Shown here: positions 9,614-19,475 of the stretch, one piece after another
Numbering within the stretch: the stretch's first letter is position 1
Layout: the number at the start of each line of letters is the position of its first letter
Origin: an uncultured Caulobacterales bacterium
GTDB taxonomy: Bacteria > Pseudomonadota > Alphaproteobacteria > Caulobacterales > Caulobacteraceae
Length of the DNA: 64,000 nt
Direction: 5' to 3'
Assembly: GCA_903884425.1 (NCBI GenBank)
Contig: CAISEP010000023.1
Coordinates: 371,726 to 435,725, forward strand
Made by a program: the position numbers and the translations under genes
The notes under the pieces: generated by a model
Databases searched by the model: none
What the model saw: only the letters and a program-made list of their open reading frames with translations
Told to the model about the DNA's origin: nothing

Positions 9614-10588
9614 ATGCCCCAGTCCCCCGTTTCGCCCCCGGTCCTGTCGCGGCGAAGCGCTGTCGGTGGCCTGGGCGCCGCGGCCCTGCTGGCCGGTGCC
9701 GCCCCGGCCCTGGCCGCCGCAGATGCCATGTCGTGGGAGCGCCGGGTGGTGTCCTACCGGCGGCCGGGCGCCACAACCGCGGCGGACGACCGGGTGGAGG
9801 TGGAGGTGCTGCTGCGCGGTGCCGGTCCCCTGGTGCTGCTGCTGCCGTCCCTCGGGCGCGGGGCGGAGGACTTCGACGACCTGACCCAGCGGTTGGCCCG
9901 GGCCGGTTTCCGCACCGCCGCGGTCAATCCCCGCGGCATCGGGCGCAGCCGGGGCGCGGCGGCCATGTCGCCGTCATTGGCCGACTATGTGGAGGACGTG
10001 GCCCAGGTGATCGTCAGCCTCACGGGCCTGGACTGCGGCGGCCGCGGTGCGCCGGTGCCGATCATCGGCCACGCCTACGGTAACCGCCTGGCCCGGGCCG
10101 TGGCGAGCCAGCGCCCGGAGCTGGTCTCCGCCCTCGTGCTGCTGGCGGCGGGGGGACAGGTGGCCATGAAGCCGGAGGTCGCCCGGGCGCTGTTGGGCGT
10201 GTTCGATCCGGCCCTGTCGCCGGCCGCGCACCTGCAGGCGGTGCGCACGGCCTTCTTCGCCCCCGGCAATGATCCACAGGTCTGGCGGGACGGCTGGTAT
10301 GCGGCCGTGGCGGCGGACCAGCGAAAGGCCCTGGCCGGGGCCGGGGCCGACACCTGGACCTCCGGGGGCACCGCCCCGATCTTCATCGTCCAGGCGGCGG
10401 ACGACGCCGTCGCGCCACCGGCCAATGCGGAGGCGCTCAAGGCCCAGCACCCCGACCGGGTCGAGATCGCCGTGGTCGACCATGCCGGACACGCCATGCT
10501 GCCGGAGCAGCCGGACCGCCTGGCCGCTCTGGTGATCGGGGCCCTCCGCCGGATGCCCGGCTCGGCCTGCGCGGCCCCCGGACGCTGA
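9614..10588 (+). CDS. Alpha/beta-fold hydrolase with Tat-like signal
   Basis: N-terminal LSRRSAVGGLGAAALLAGAAPALA; LLLPSLGRGAEDFDDL, PIIGHAYGNRLARAVAS, HAGHAMLPEQP. Confidence 0.85.
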   Translation: MPQSPVSPPVLSRRSAVGGLGAAALLAGAAPALAAADAMSWERRVVSYRRPGATTAADDRVEVEVLLRGAGPLVLLLPSLGRGAEDFDDLTQRLARAGFRTAAVNPRGIGRSRGAAAMSPSLADYVEDVAQVIVSLTGLDCGGRGAPVPIIGHAYGNRLARAVASQRPELVSALVLLAAGGQVAMKPEVARALLGVFDPALSPAAHLQAVRTAFFAPGNDPQVWRDGWYAAVAADQRKALAGAGADTWTSGGTAPIFIVQAADDAVAPPANAEALKAQHPDRVEIAVVDHAGHAMLPEQPDRLAALVIGALRRMPGSACAAPGR

Positions 10589-10621
10589 CACGGCAGCGGA
10601 GGGGCGCGGACCTCGTCCGCC

Positions 10622-11815
10622 TCAGCCGCGGAACAGGCCGGACAGGACCGGGGCGGCGCGGCTGTCGGGAAAGACCACCCGCTCGATGAGGCCGGGGTCG
10701 GCACCCATGTGCTCGACCAGCGCGGCCTTCATGACCGAGCGCAGGTCCGCCGTCGGCTTCAGGTCCCGTCCGGCGTGGAGGTCGCCCGGCTTCAGGCCCG
10801 GCCAGTCGGCGATCACCCGGCCGCCCTTGACGGCGCCACCCACCAGGAAGGCCGCCCCGGCCGTCCCGTGGTCGGTGCCGCGGGTGCCGTTCATGGCGAC
10901 GGTGCGCCCGAACTCGGTCACGACCAGCACCGCGGTGTCCCGCCAGCGGTCGCCGAGGCCCGCGGCCAGGGCGTCGATGCCCCGGTCAAGCGCGGCGAGA
11001 TTGCGGGACAGCACGCCGAACGCCCCCAGCTGGTTGGCGTGGGTGTCCCAGCCGGTGGACTCGACCATGGCCAGGCACGGCCCGTCCGGTGAGGTCATGA
11101 ACCGGGCGGCGGCCCCCATCAGGGCGGCGAAGGCGTCATCGCCCCGCGCCGAGGGACCGGCCGCCCCGTTGGCCTCCGCCGCGGCGACCAGGGCCCGGGC
11201 CAGCGCCGGGTCGCCGGCCTCGTACATGGACCGGATCCGCGCCACCAGGTCGGCACTGGGCGCGGGCAGCACCGACGGCGACCAGGATGTCACCGGGGCC
11301 GCGCCGCGCATCATCAGCGGCATGGAGGGGGCGATGGCGATGCCCAGGTCCTTGCGCCCGGACCGGGTGGCCTCGGGCAGGGCCGCCAGCGACCGGTTGG
11401 CCCAGCCGTCGGCCAGCCCGAACGGGGTCGCCGACCCGTTCTCGAGCAGGTTCTGGCCATCGAAGTGGGAGCGGTCGCGATAGGGCGAGGCGATGGCGTG
11501 AAGCACCACCAGCTCCCCCCTGGCATAGCGCCCGTGCAGCCCCCGGAGGGCGGGGGACAGGCCGAAGAAGCCGTTCAGGTCCAGCGCCGCATCGGCCCCC
11601 GCGCCCGGCGGCGGCGTGCCGATGCCGTTGCGCGCGGCCTGGTAGTCCCTGTCCCCGAAGGCCGGAACCGCGCTCAGGCCGTCCATCGCGCCCCGCAGCA
11701 GGACGATGACGAGGCGCTTGTCCGTCGGGACCGAGGCAAAGGCGAACCGCGGCGCGGCGGTGGCGGCGAGCCCGGCGGCGAGGACGCCCCGGCGGCTGAA
11801 ATCCGAGGCGCTCAT
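10622..11815 (-). CDS. DUF1501 protein (exported, Tat-like)
   Basis: FSRRGVLAAGLAATAAPRFAFA; LVIVLLRGAMDGLSAVPAFGD; VVTEFGRTVAMNGTRGTDHGTAGAAFLVGGAVKGG. Confidence 0.92.
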   Translation of the reverse strand: MSASDFSRRGVLAAGLAATAAPRFAFASVPTDKRLVIVLLRGAMDGLSAVPAFGDRDYQAARNGIGTPPPGAGADAALDLNGFFGLSPALRGLHGRYARGELVVLHAIASPYRDRSHFDGQNLLENGSATPFGLADGWANRSLAALPEATRSGRKDLGIAIAPSMPLMMRGAAPVTSWSPSVLPAPSADLVARIRSMYEAGDPALARALVAAAEANGAAGPSARGDDAFAALMGAAARFMTSPDGPCLAMVESTGWDTHANQLGAFGVLSRNLAALDRGIDALAAGLGDRWRDTAVLVVTEFGRTVAMNGTRGTDHGTAGAAFLVGGAVKGGRVIADWPGLKPGDLHAGRDLKPTADLRSVMKAALVEHMGADPGLIERVVFPDSRAAPVLSGLFRG

Positions 11816-13308
11816 CGGCGTTGAAACTCCGGCGCGGTGAGGAACAGGGCGAGGCCCTGGGCGGGGCTCTCGGCCAGGGTGATCGCATGCAGGGTTGCGG
11901 GCGTCAGGGTCGGCCCCAGCGCCTCCTGAGCTATCAGGGCGGGGGCGATCTTGGCGTCGGCCACGCCCTTGGCCAGGGCGTCGGCCCATTCCACCCGCTT
12001 CCAGACCGCATCGGGGGAGATCCACTCGCCGGAAATGTCCGCCCAGCCATCGGGGCCCGGCGCGTAGAAGGGTCTCTGGCCCATCCGCCCGAGGAGGGCG
12101 ATCAGCTGCGGGCCGGTCAGGGGCACCCGCCCGCCCATCGCCCGCAGCGCGGAGGTGATGTAGTCCTCCGGCGGCTTGAACTTCCTCTGGTCCGGTGCCC
12201 AGGCCTCGGGCAGGTCCACCAGGGCCGTCGCCACGGCCCCCAGATCGCCCTCGGTGTCGCGGAACACGGCGGCGATCCGCTCCACCGCCGCGGGCGGGGG
12301 CTCGTCCGCCACGAAGTGCCGGACAAGCTTGCCGGCGATGAAGTGCGCCGTGGCCGGATGGCGGGCCAGGTCGCCCAGCGCCGCCTCGCCCTGGGCCAGG
12401 CCCGCCTGGGGATAGGTCCGGCCCAGCAGGGTCTGGGCCCCCGGTTCGTGCGCGGCGCTGCGGAAGATGAACATCGAGGAGGCGTCGTCGCCTCCGCCCC
12501 CGGCCATCCGCTCGGGACCTTCCCGCTGCCGGACCATCCAGCCGGTGATGATCCGCGCCAGGCTCGTCACGTCGGCCTGGGTGTAGCCGGATCGGACGCC
12601 CAGGGTGTGCAGCTCCAGGATCTCCCGCCCCAGGTTCTCGTTCAGCCCCTTGAGGATCTCCCGCAGGTACGGGGGCAGCAGGGCCGGGTTCCGGGCGATC
12701 ACCGAATTCGGCCCGACGGAGATGTAGTTGTCGAGATAGATCAGCATGCCCGGATGCTTGCAGGAGGCCAGCAGCATGTCGCGGAAATGCCCGGTGCAGC
12801 GGGGGCGCACCACGTCGCGCTCGAAGATGCCGGCTATGGGAAAGGCATTGGGCTTGGAGGCCGACAGGGTGAAGTGGTTGCCCCAGAACCGCACCAGCCG
12901 CTCGAAATACGGCCGCTCGGTGGACACGGCCACGTCCATGCGCGCGGCCACGGCCTGGGCATAGCCCGGTCCCAGCGTGCGGGCGAAGGACTGCTCGATG
13001 CTGACCCCCGGGGGCAGGCCCGGCGCACCCATGGCCGCACCGCCGCCCATGGCCGCCACCCCGCCGCGCTTGTCATAGAGGCCGGAGGCGCTGGCAGGCG
13101 TCAGGCCGATGGAGGCGAGCCACCGGTTGAAGGCCCCCGTCGCGGCCTCGGTGGAGGGCAGGGCGGCGAGGGGCGCGGGCGGTGCCGTTTCCGGCGCGAT
13201 CTGCGCCTTCAGCCAGCCCCGCGGGTCGCCGGCGATGGCCCGCAGTTCGCCGGGCCGGGCGCCGAGCCCGAACCGGTTCGCGGCAATCGCTGCATCAAGG
13301 AGGCTCAT
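11812..13308 (-). CDS. DUF1800 protein
   Basis: AIAANRFGLGARPGEL; VRFWGNHFTLSASK; NLGREILELHTLGVRSGYTQADV; 4-nt overlap with DUF1501 gene. Confidence 0.92.
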   Translation of the reverse strand: MSLLDAAIAANRFGLGARPGELRAIAGDPRGWLKAQIAPETAPPAPLAALPSTEAATGAFNRWLASIGLTPASASGLYDKRGGVAAMGGGAAMGAPGLPPGVSIEQSFARTLGPGYAQAVAARMDVAVSTERPYFERLVRFWGNHFTLSASKPNAFPIAGIFERDVVRPRCTGHFRDMLLASCKHPGMLIYLDNYISVGPNSVIARNPALLPPYLREILKGLNENLGREILELHTLGVRSGYTQADVTSLARIITGWMVRQREGPERMAGGGGDDASSMFIFRSAAHEPGAQTLLGRTYPQAGLAQGEAALGDLARHPATAHFIAGKLVRHFVADEPPPAAVERIAAVFRDTEGDLGAVATALVDLPEAWAPDQRKFKPPEDYITSALRAMGGRVPLTGPQLIALLGRMGQRPFYAPGPDGWADISGEWISPDAVWKRVEWADALAKGVADAKIAPALIAQEALGPTLTPATLHAITLAESPAQGLALFLTAPEFQRR

Positions 13309-13374
13309 CCCCTGTCTCCCGCCGTTTCCGCAGCATAACCCGGCGAACGGCCCTGCGCCACGGGGTCGGGCCCC

Positions 13375-14001
13375 TCAGGGCGTGCGGTGGCACCCGCGGG
13401 CCAGATCGGTCACCCGCGCCGGATCGACCCCGAGGCCGGTCAGGCCCAGCCAGACCATGTCCTGCGCCCGCTGTCGGAGGGTGGGCGGGTCCATTCCCGG
13501 GTCAAGGCCGCTGGCCATCAGCGCCTGGCACAGGCCGACCCAGAAGAGCACGCCGGTGCGCGCCGCCTGGGCGCTGATCAGGCCAAGGGTCCCGGCATCG
13601 TCGAAGTCCCGCGACACCCCCCGGTTCAGGGGATGGGACCTGGCCGTGATGTTTCCCGACGCCCGCAGGAGGACCGCCGTCCGCTTGGGGTGGTGGATGA
13701 CGAACTCCGCACAGACCCACATGCCGTTGGCGATCCGCGCCACGGGATTGTCGATCCCCTGGTTGATGGCGGTGATCTCGTCTTCCAGTTCCTGGCGCAC
13801 CACGCCCGCGATGGCACCGGCGAAGGCGTGCTTGTCGGCGAAGTGATTGAAGAAGCTGCCCTTGGCCACGCCGGCCGCCGCGACGACCTCGTCGATGGTG
13901 AGGGCGTCGATGGGCTTGGCGGCCAGCAGGTCGAACCCTGCGGCGACCAGGGCAGTGCGCGTTCGCGCCGCGCGGGGGGACAGACCGGACATGGGACGCA
14001 C
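13375..14001 (-). CDS. TetR/AcrR-family transcriptional regulator
   Basis: RTALVAAGFDLLAAKPIDALTIDEVVAAAGVAKGSFFNHFADKHAF. Confidence 0.92.
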   Translation of the reverse strand: MRPMSGLSPRAARTRTALVAAGFDLLAAKPIDALTIDEVVAAAGVAKGSFFNHFADKHAFAGAIAGVVRQELEDEITAINQGIDNPVARIANGMWVCAEFVIHHPKRTAVLLRASGNITARSHPLNRGVSRDFDDAGTLGLISAQAARTGVLFWVGLCQALMASGLDPGMDPPTLRQRAQDMVWLGLTGLGVDPARVTDLARGCHRTP

Positions 14002-14014
14002 GATGCTACCCTAC

Positions 14015-14030
14015 TTGACTGAACGGTCAA
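14015..14030. promoter_or_regulatory. Operator-like palindrome 1: TTGAC-TGAACG-GTCAA
   Basis: Perfect 5-bp arms with 6-bp spacer in the TetR/VOC divergent region. Confidence 0.65.
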
Positions 14031-14041
14031 TTGCAACTTAA

Positions 14042-14057
14042 GTGACCAAATAGTCAA
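14042..14057. promoter_or_regulatory. Operator-like palindrome 2: GTGAC-CAAATA-GTCAA
   Basis: Same 16-bp geometry as 14015-14030, with one mismatch in the arms; starts 27 bp downstream of the first. Confidence 0.6.
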
Positions 14058-14078
14058 ATTGCGGATCGGGGGTCCCGC

Positions 14079-15098
14079 TTGTCCGTCATCAGGATCGAAG
14101 ACATCGCCCACGTCCGGTTCGCTGCGCCGGACACCGGCCGGATGCGCGCCTTTCTGGAGGACTTCGGCCTCGAGGTGTTCGAGGCGCAGGGTCGACTCTA
14201 TGGCAAGGGTGGCGACGGTCGTCCGTTCGTGCACGTTACGGAATTGGGCGAGGCGCGGTTCCTCGCCGTCGGCCTCCGCGCCGCGGATGTGGCCGACCTC
14301 GACCGGCTGGCGGCGGAGGAGGGCGTGACGGTCGAGGACCTGGACGAACCCGGCGGCGGCCGGATCGTGCGGCTGACCGATCCCGACGGCTATCGGGTGG
14401 AGGTGGTGGCCGGACAGGCCAAGGCCCCGCCGGAGCCCCTTCCCGAACCGGCCGCCTGGAACACGGCGGCGGTCCGGTCCCGGTTCCGTCGGCCCGTGCG
14501 CCTGTCGCCCCGCCCCGCGCGGGTCTGGCGCATCGGCCATGCGGTCCTGAAGGTGACGGACTTCCGGCGGTCCGAGCTCTGGTACAAGGCGCGCTTCGGC
14601 TTCCTGACCTCCGACGAGGTGCAGGCGGCGGAGGGGGTGCCCGTCGGCGCGTTCCTGCGCTGCGACCGGGGAGACAGGCCCGCGGACCACCACACCCTGT
14701 TCCTGGCCCAGCTGCCCGGACCGCTCGGCCTGCTGCACGCGGCCTTCGAGGTGACCGACCTCGACGACCTGATGCTCGGCCACCAGTATCTGAAGTCGCG
14801 GAAGTACCGCTCCGCCTGGGGCGTGGGTCGGCACATCATGGGCAGCCAGGTGTTCGACTACTGGAAGGACCCCTTCGGCAACGAGCTGGAGCACTGGACG
14901 GACGGGGACCTGTTCACCGCGGCGGACCCGCCCCAGACCCAGCCCATGAGCGCGCTGCTGGCGGTGCAGTGGGGCAGTCCGCACCCGATGTTCGCCGGGA
15001 AGCGTCCGCCGCCGCCCGGCCTTGTCTCCTTCTTGCTGGCGGTGCTGCTGCGCCTCCAGCGCCTGTTCCATCGCCCGCCGCAGAGGACCCCCGCATGA
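14079..15098 (+). CDS. Two-domain VOC / extradiol ring-cleavage dioxygenase-like protein
   Basis: Two VOC modules; second carries IGHAV, LLHAAFEV and NELEHW, consistent with a 2-His-1-Glu metal site. Confidence 0.88.
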   Translation: MSVIRIEDIAHVRFAAPDTGRMRAFLEDFGLEVFEAQGRLYGKGGDGRPFVHVTELGEARFLAVGLRAADVADLDRLAAEEGVTVEDLDEPGGGRIVRLTDPDGYRVEVVAGQAKAPPEPLPEPAAWNTAAVRSRFRRPVRLSPRPARVWRIGHAVLKVTDFRRSELWYKARFGFLTSDEVQAAEGVPVGAFLRCDRGDRPADHHTLFLAQLPGPLGLLHAAFEVTDLDDLMLGHQYLKSRKYRSAWGVGRHIMGSQVFDYWKDPFGNELEHWTDGDLFTAADPPQTQPMSALLAVQWGSPHPMFAGKRPPPPGLVSFLLAVLLRLQRLFHRPPQRTPA

Positions 15099-15934
15099 AG
15101 CTCGCAACCTATACCGTCGAGGACCGCACCCGCACCGGCGTGGTGGTCGGGGACAGGGTGATCGACACCGGCGTGCCCGGGACCATGACCGACCTGATCC
15201 GCGACTGGGACACCCACCGTCCCGCGGTGGAGGCGCGGGCCGCGGCCGGGGGCGGCGTTCCCCTGTCGGCGGTGAAGCTGGAGGCCCCGGTGCCACGCCC
15301 CGGCAAGATCTGGGCGATCGGCCTGAACTATGCCGACCACATCGCCGAGTCGAACATGGAGACGCCCCAGCGGCAGGTCTGGTTCACCAAGGCCCTGACC
15401 AGCGTCAACGGGCCCTTTGACGGCATCGAGATCGCCCGCGGGACCATGACCACGGACTACGAGGTGGAACTGGTGGCAATCGTCGGCCGGGGCGGCAAGC
15501 ACATCGCCGCGGCGGACGCTCCGGCCGCGATCTTCGGCTACTGCGTCGGCAACGACGTCACCGAGCGCATGTGGCAGCACGCCAGCCCGCAATGGTCCCT
15601 GGGCAAGAGCTTCGACACCCACGCGCCCATGGGCCCCTGGATCGTCACCGCCGACGAGGTGCCCGACCCGCACGCCCTGGGCCTGCGCTGCTTCGTCAAT
15701 GGCGAGAAGCGCCAGGACTCCAATACCCGCCACCTGGTGTTCGACATCTGGCAGCAGGTGGAACACCTGTCGGTGGGCATGACCCTCGAACCCGGCGACT
15801 GCCTGTTCACCGGCACGCCCGGCGGAGTCGGCGCGGCCATGGACCCCCGCCAATTCCTCAAGCCCGGCGACGTGGTCCGCTGCGAGGTCGATGGCCTCGG
15901 ACATATCGAGGGCGTCATGGTCGCCGAGGCCTGA
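15095..15934 (+). CDS. Fumarylacetoacetate hydrolase family protein
   Basis: KIWAIGLNYADHIAES, YEVELVAIVGRGGKHI, GYCVGNDVTER, LFTGTPGGVGAAMDPRQFLKPGD. ATGA overlap with upstream gene. Confidence 0.93.
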   Translation: MKLATYTVEDRTRTGVVVGDRVIDTGVPGTMTDLIRDWDTHRPAVEARAAAGGGVPLSAVKLEAPVPRPGKIWAIGLNYADHIAESNMETPQRQVWFTKALTSVNGPFDGIEIARGTMTTDYEVELVAIVGRGGKHIAAADAPAAIFGYCVGNDVTERMWQHASPQWSLGKSFDTHAPMGPWIVTADEVPDPHALGLRCFVNGEKRQDSNTRHLVFDIWQQVEHLSVGMTLEPGDCLFTGTPGGVGAAMDPRQFLKPGDVVRCEVDGLGHIEGVMVAEA

Positions 15935-15948
15935 CCGGGAGACCCGCC

Positions 15949-17427
15949 GTGGACGATACCGATTGCGATGTGCTGATCGCCGGCGGGGGCCCCACCGGCG
16001 TGACCCTGGCCATCCTGCTGGCGCGCCTGGGCGTCAGGGTCGTGGTGGCGGAGCGGGAGGCCGCCATCTATCCCCTGCCGCGGGCCGCCCATCTCGACCA
16101 CGAGGCCATGCGGATCCTGCAGGCCGCGGGCGCGGCCGACGAGGTGTTCGCCACCAGCCGCCGGGCCGCGCGCTATGACTTCCTCACCGCCCGCCGGGAC
16201 GTGCTGATGCGCCTGGAGGGGGCCGACCGCCCCGGTCCCGGCGGCTGGCCCGCCGCCAACATGATCCACCAGCCCTCGGTGGAGGCGGCGCTGCACCGGT
16301 CCCTCGCCCGCCTGCCCGAGGCCCGGCTGCAGCAGGGGTGGGAGCTGCTGGGCTTCGTCGATGACGGCGCGCAGGTGGTCAGCCAGATCGCCACGCCGGA
16401 GGGCCCCCGGACCGTGCGCAGCCGCTTCCTGGTCGGTGCCGACGGCGCACGCTCCCCGGTGCGGACGGCCGCCGGGATCGCCTTCGACGACCTGCGCTTC
16501 GAGGAGCCCTGGCTGGTGGTCGACGCGCTGGTGGACGATCCCTCCCGCCTGCCGACGGCCAACCTGCAGATCTGCGATCCGAAGCGGCCGACCACCTGCG
16601 TGCTGATGGGGGAGGGACGCCATCGCTGGGAGTTCATGATCCTGCCCGGGGAGACGCCGGAACAGGTGAGCGAGGACGCCTTCATCGAGACGCTGCTGGC
16701 CCCCTGGGACGTGAAGGGCGCCGTGCGGATCGAGCGCAAGGCCGTCTACACCTTCCGCGCCCGGATCGCCGAGCGGTGGCGCAAGGGACGCGTGCTGCTG
16801 GCCGGCGATGCCGCGCACCAGACCCCGCCGTTTGCCGGACAGGGGCTGTGCTCGGGCCTGCGGGATGCCTCGAACCTCGCCTGGAAGCTGGCGGCAGTGA
16901 TCCGCAACGGGGCCCCGCCCGACCTGCTGGACAGCTACCAGCCCGAGCGCGGACCCCATGTGCGCGCGACCATCGACATGGCGATCATGATGGGGCGGCT
17001 GGTCTGCACCACAAACCCCGTGGCGGCCTGGTTCCGCGACCAGTCCATGCGTCTCGGCCGCGCCCTGGGACGGGCCCCCGCCGGGCCGCCCGGCTACCCC
17101 GACCTGTCGACCGGCCTCATCCTCGCGGGGAGCCCGGGGGCGGGGAGCTACTTCCCCCAGGCCCTGGCCGCCGACGGCACCCGGCTGGACGACGTTCTCG
17201 GCACTGATGCCTGGCTGCTGCGCCGCGCCGACCTGGACGGCCCGCTGCTCGCGCCGTTCTCCCGGGCGATCACGCGCTGGCTAGACGCCCACGCCGCCGA
17301 GGCCGTGCTGGTGCGCCCGGACCGCTACGTGTTCGGCTCAGGCGCGCCCGGGCCGCTGGTCGAGGCCTGGACCGCAGCCACCCACCTGCCCGGGCCGGGG
17401 CCGGTCGCCGCCGGAGTTGCCGCCTGA
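15949..17427 (+). CDS. FAD-dependent aromatic monooxygenase (MhpA/PheA-like)
   Basis: GTG start; DVLIAGGGPTGVTLAILLARLG Rossmann, VGADGARSPVR, VLLAGDAAHQTPPFAGQGLCSGLRDASNLAWKL. Confidence 0.93.
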   Translation: MDDTDCDVLIAGGGPTGVTLAILLARLGVRVVVAEREAAIYPLPRAAHLDHEAMRILQAAGAADEVFATSRRAARYDFLTARRDVLMRLEGADRPGPGGWPAANMIHQPSVEAALHRSLARLPEARLQQGWELLGFVDDGAQVVSQIATPEGPRTVRSRFLVGADGARSPVRTAAGIAFDDLRFEEPWLVVDALVDDPSRLPTANLQICDPKRPTTCVLMGEGRHRWEFMILPGETPEQVSEDAFIETLLAPWDVKGAVRIERKAVYTFRARIAERWRKGRVLLAGDAAHQTPPFAGQGLCSGLRDASNLAWKLAAVIRNGAPPDLLDSYQPERGPHVRATIDMAIMMGRLVCTTNPVAAWFRDQSMRLGRALGRAPAGPPGYPDLSTGLILAGSPGAGSYFPQALAADGTRLDDVLGTDAWLLRRADLDGPLLAPFSRAITRWLDAHAAEAVLVRPDRYVFGSGAPGPLVEAWTAATHLPGPGPVAAGVAA

Positions 17428-17458
17428 GCGCCTGCCCGGAATGGCCGCACCCGGCGGG

Positions 17459-18283
17459 TCAGGGGGCGCGGAAGTCGTATCTCACGCAGACGGTGACCGA
17501 CGCCTCGGCCCCGGAGGCGCTGCGGCTGAACACCGTCACCTGACGCACCGCGCCCAGGGACCGTCCGGACGCCCCGGCGATCACCTCCGCCTCCCGCCGC
17601 GCTTCCGCCAGGGCCGCCTTGGTGGCGTCGTCCCAGATCGCAGGCGCCACCTGGTCCGCCTGGCCGAGGCCGAAGATCTGGGTGGCATTGAACAGGCCGC
17701 CGGGACTGGCCACGGTGCCGTTGGACGCCACCAGCCCGATCCCCGCCTTGCGCAGATCGTCGAGGAACGGCGCCAGGTCCCGGCCCCCCGGCGCACTGAA
17801 CTTCAGGGTGGACCGGGCCACGAAATGCACTTCGCTCTCCAGGGGCGACGACGGTTCCGTCACGCCGGTGGCCGCCGTCTTCCGGCGCCGGGCCGCCACC
17901 GCCGCCTGGTCGATCACCGGGGTGATGGTCGACTGTCCGTAGTCGATGCCGATCTGGTGCCGCGCCGCTGTCGCCTTGACCACCGACAGCTTCTGGTCGC
18001 GCAGGCGGCTCGCCTCCACCGCGGAGTCGGACGTCCCCTCGATGTTCAGTTCGAAGGTCTCGACCAGGGGGGTGGGCAGGTGGGCCTTGCCGGTGGCCGT
18101 CACCAGGATGGACGCCCCGCCCCGGGCGGCCTCTCCCAGACCCTCGCCGGTGAGTTCGAGGAGGCCCGCGGCGGATCGGGCGAAGTTGGTGGCATCCTGG
18201 GCCGCGGCGGCCCCTGACCACAGGGCGACACTGAGGGCGGCACCCAGGCCGAAGAGTCTGCGATATCCCATGGTCCACTCCAT
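17459..18283 (-). CDS. SIMPL (DUF541) domain periplasmic protein
   Basis: Signal peptide; ILVTATGKAHLPT..., VVKATAARHQIGIDYGQSTITPVID, VRYDFRAP C-terminus. Alternative ATG at 18271. Confidence 0.8.
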   Translation of the reverse strand: MEWTMGYRRLFGLGAALSVALWSGAAAAQDATNFARSAAGLLELTGEGLGEAARGGASILVTATGKAHLPTPLVETFELNIEGTSDSAVEASRLRDQKLSVVKATAARHQIGIDYGQSTITPVIDQAAVAARRRKTAATGVTEPSSPLESEVHFVARSTLKFSAPGGRDLAPFLDDLRKAGIGLVASNGTVASPGGLFNATQIFGLGQADQVAPAIWDDATKAALAEARREAEVIAGASGRSLGAVRQVTVFSRSASGAEASVTVCVRYDFRAP

Positions 18284-18558
18284 CGCCGCTCGCGGGCGGG
18301 TGGACTATAGGAAGCCGCTCCCCCGGGGTCGAGACGATCCTGCGATCCGACGGGGCCCCCGCGGCAAGGCGCACACCCGGTCAGGCAGCGCGGGACCGGC
18401 GGGGCTGCCTGATCCGGAATGTCCGGTGCCTGGCCCGGATCGGGGCGGCGGTATCGACCCACGGCTGACTCTCGGCAAGAGGGCAGTTCCGCGCCGCGTG
18501 CTTCTCTGCCATTCCAGCGCCTGATATGACCCGACGGCGCAGGAGTGCGGGGAACACG

Positions 18559-19278
18559 ATGGATATCCACAAGCCGAAGCCGGTTCACAATCTCAAGGAG
18601 TTCCTGTCTGAGATCAGCGTGATTGTCTGCGGCATCCTCATTGCTCTGGCCGGGGAGCAGATAGTCGAACGAATCCACGAGCACCATGTGGCCGCCGAAG
18701 CCCGGGAGCAGATCGCGAAGGAAGTCGCCACGAACCTGGCCGTGTTGAGCAACCGGGTGAAGTCCGAGCCCTGTCTGGACAAGAGGTTTTCAGAATTGCG
18801 GCGGACGCTCGCCAAGGCGAATACCCCGGGCTATGTCGCGCCGAATTGGATCGGTCGTCCCGATGCGTGGGATAATCAGAGCGGGCGCTGGCAGGCGGCA
18901 TCCCAGAGCGGTCGGGCCGCCCTGCTGAGCACTGAAGAGCAAAAGGGGTTCAGTTTCATCTATGGGCAGCTCGCCCAAATTCTTCTTCTCGAAGCCGACG
19001 AGCGCCAGCAATGGTCGCACCTCGAGGCCCTTCAGGGCGTGGCTCACCCGTCCGCGACGCTGATCGATCCAGCTCGCTCGGCGCTGAGTGAGGCCATGGC
19101 CGACGATGCGGCCATCAGGGTCCGCATCGCGGAGTCCTCGTCTGCACTCCGCGAAATTGGAATAGCCCCTGTTCGCTCTCCGGTGGAATCCTCGTTCGAC
19201 TCGGTTTGCCTCCCGACCGACACGCCCACGGAAGTTGGATACCAGAGGCGGTACGACGCGATCCGCTCGACTCAATGA
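18559..19278 (+). CDS. Uncharacterised single-TM protein, MDIHKPK family, copy 1
   Basis: MDIHKPKPVHNLKEFLSEISVIVCGILIALAGEQIVERIHEH; N-terminus nearly identical to the protein at 22900. Confidence 0.75.
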   Translation: MDIHKPKPVHNLKEFLSEISVIVCGILIALAGEQIVERIHEHHVAAEAREQIAKEVATNLAVLSNRVKSEPCLDKRFSELRRTLAKANTPGYVAPNWIGRPDAWDNQSGRWQAASQSGRAALLSTEEQKGFSFIYGQLAQILLLEADERQQWSHLEALQGVAHPSATLIDPARSALSEAMADDAAIRVRIAESSSALREIGIAPVRSPVESSFDSVCLPTDTPTEVGYQRRYDAIRSTQ

Positions 19279-19475
19279 CCTAGCCACCGCCGGCTGATTT
19301 CCGCGCGTCACCGACCGCGTTCCACCCATCCCCACCGTCCGGCACGTCCGATTTCGGGGCGGATCACGGGCTGTGGTCCCATGGCGGGCGAGGTGCCCGG
19401 GACGGGGAGCGGCCCTTGGTCCAGGCGCGCAAGTCCGGCTATGTTCCAGGACGTGACGGCTCCGGGGGACCTGGG

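Noticed and set aside
11821-13338. 505-aa plus-strand ORF
   Set aside because: Shadow of the DUF1800 gene.
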